Assembly (NCBI GenBank): GCA_030621455.1
Contig: JAUXHQ010000043.1
Coordinates: 1 to 9,677, forward strand
DNA length: 9,677 bases
Direction of reading: 5' to 3'
Source: Deltaproteobacteria bacterium
GTDB taxonomy: Bacteria; Desulfobacterota; UBA8473
The notes beneath the pieces are model-generated. The model was not told where the DNA came from and made no database searches. It saw only the letters and a list, made by a program, of their open reading frames with translations. Shown here piece after piece: positions 9,111 to 9,677 of this stretch. A program made the translations under genes and the position numbers. Position 1 is the first letter of the stretch. Each line of letters begins with the position of its first letter.

Positions 9111-9677
9111 TCACAATTCCATCATTCTCCCGATGATAACCTTCATGATTTCAGTTGTTCCGGCGGCTATTGTCATGGAACGGACAATTCCAGGCGCCCT
9201 TGCCACGTAGTATTCCTCCATACATCCGTATCCTCCATGGAGCTGTGTGCAGTGATAAGCAAGACGATTTGCCATCTCCGGTATCCACCATTTGGCCATC
9301 GACACCTTCAAGGTGATGTCCGTTCCGTCAATAAAATCCTCTATGAGAGAATTGAGAAAGACCCTGCCCAGTTGGACCTCGGTAGCCATCTCCACGATCT
9401 TGAATGTATTGTGCTGAAACGTGCTGACAGGACTGTCAAAGACGTTCCGGATCTTACAGTATTCTATGGTTTTCTCGAGCACATATTCCGCCGTGGCCTG
9501 CGCATCCATGGTCATAATCAGACGTTCCTGTTGCAAGTTGTACATGAGGTAATGGAACCCGTTGCCTTCCTCGCCGAGAAGGTTCTCCCGGGGAACTCGA
9601 CAATCCTCAAAGAATAACTCCCCAGTATCCTGACTGTGAGCGCCCGTCTTTTCAAGACTGCGCCCCTTGGAAAATCC
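9111..9677 (-). CDS. Acyl-CoA dehydrogenase (copy 2, C-terminal part; cut by window edge)
   Basis: The same frame is open from the right edge to the stop at 9111, giving 188 C-terminal residues of a second acyl-CoA dehydrogenase. The visible part starts GFSKGRSLEKTGAHSQDTGE and aligns without gaps to residues 195-382 of copy 1. I count 21 differences by eye, about 89 percent identity. It keeps QQERL, HGGYG and the AGTTEIMK end, and again has no YEGT Glu. The internal Met at 9543-9545 is not the true start, because homologous coding sequence continues upstream to the edge. It lies upstream of copy 1 in transcription order, pointing to a tandem duplication followed by divergence. Both copies keep all visible key residues, so neither looks decayed. 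Confidence 0.95.
   Translation of the reverse strand, partial: GFSKGRSLEKTGAHSQDTGELFFEDCRVPRENLLGEEGNGFHYLMYNLQQERLIMTMDAQATAEYVLEKTIEYCKIRNVFDSPVSTFQHNTFKIVEMATEVQLGRVFLNSLIEDFIDGTDITLKVSMAKWWIPEMANRLAYHCTQLHGGYGCMEEYYVARAPGIVRSMTIAAGTTEIMKVIIGRMMEL

Noticed and set aside
9111..9545. A short 144-aa stand-alone dehydrogenase fragment
   Set aside because: The coding frame continues upstream of the internal Met to the window edge with clear homology, so it is a normal gene cut by the window.

Overview
The window is ordinary bacterial chromosome from what looks like an anaerobic, fatty-acid-oxidising bacterium of the Desulfobacterota (old Deltaproteobacteria). That assignment is an inference from the guaB-guaA-dnaE order, a PleD-type cyclase, CutA and tandem acyl-CoA dehydrogenases together with moderate base composition. 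No marker gene here fixes the taxon.

Left part (1-4203, all minus strand). A purine/replication cluster is transcribed leftwards: guaB (IMP dehydrogenase), then guaA (GMP synthase), then dnaE (DNA polymerase III alpha, running off the left edge). guaB and guaA catalyse the two consecutive steps IMP to XMP to GMP. dnaE starts two bases after the guaA stop codon, so guaA and dnaE are almost certainly co-transcribed. A promoter-like site lies upstream of guaB. A second possible promoter with a perfect 14-bp palindrome lies in the 125-bp gap before guaA.

Middle (4204-4950). A 747-bp stretch without a convincing gene holds two copies of a 68-bp repeat, an 11-bp perfect hairpin and, just before the next gene, a longer structured hairpin and short phased repeats. 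A third, shorter copy of the repeat lies at 6819-6868.

Right part. A PleD-like diguanylate cyclase (REC-REC-GGDEF, plus strand) is followed convergently by cutA (minus). Divergent from cutA is a metallo-beta-lactamase-fold hydrolase (plus). Convergent with that are two tandem, closely related acyl-CoA dehydrogenases (minus). The second of these runs off the right edge.

The genes form separate functional units: GMP supply with replication, c-di-GMP signalling, metal tolerance, and acyl-CoA metabolism with an adjacent hydrolase. I see no defence system, mobile element, CRISPR array or clearly new system. The best leads are the small repeat family, the structured DNA/RNA ahead of the cyclase, the palindrome before guaA, and a sharply bounded near-identical patch shared by the two dehydrogenase genes.
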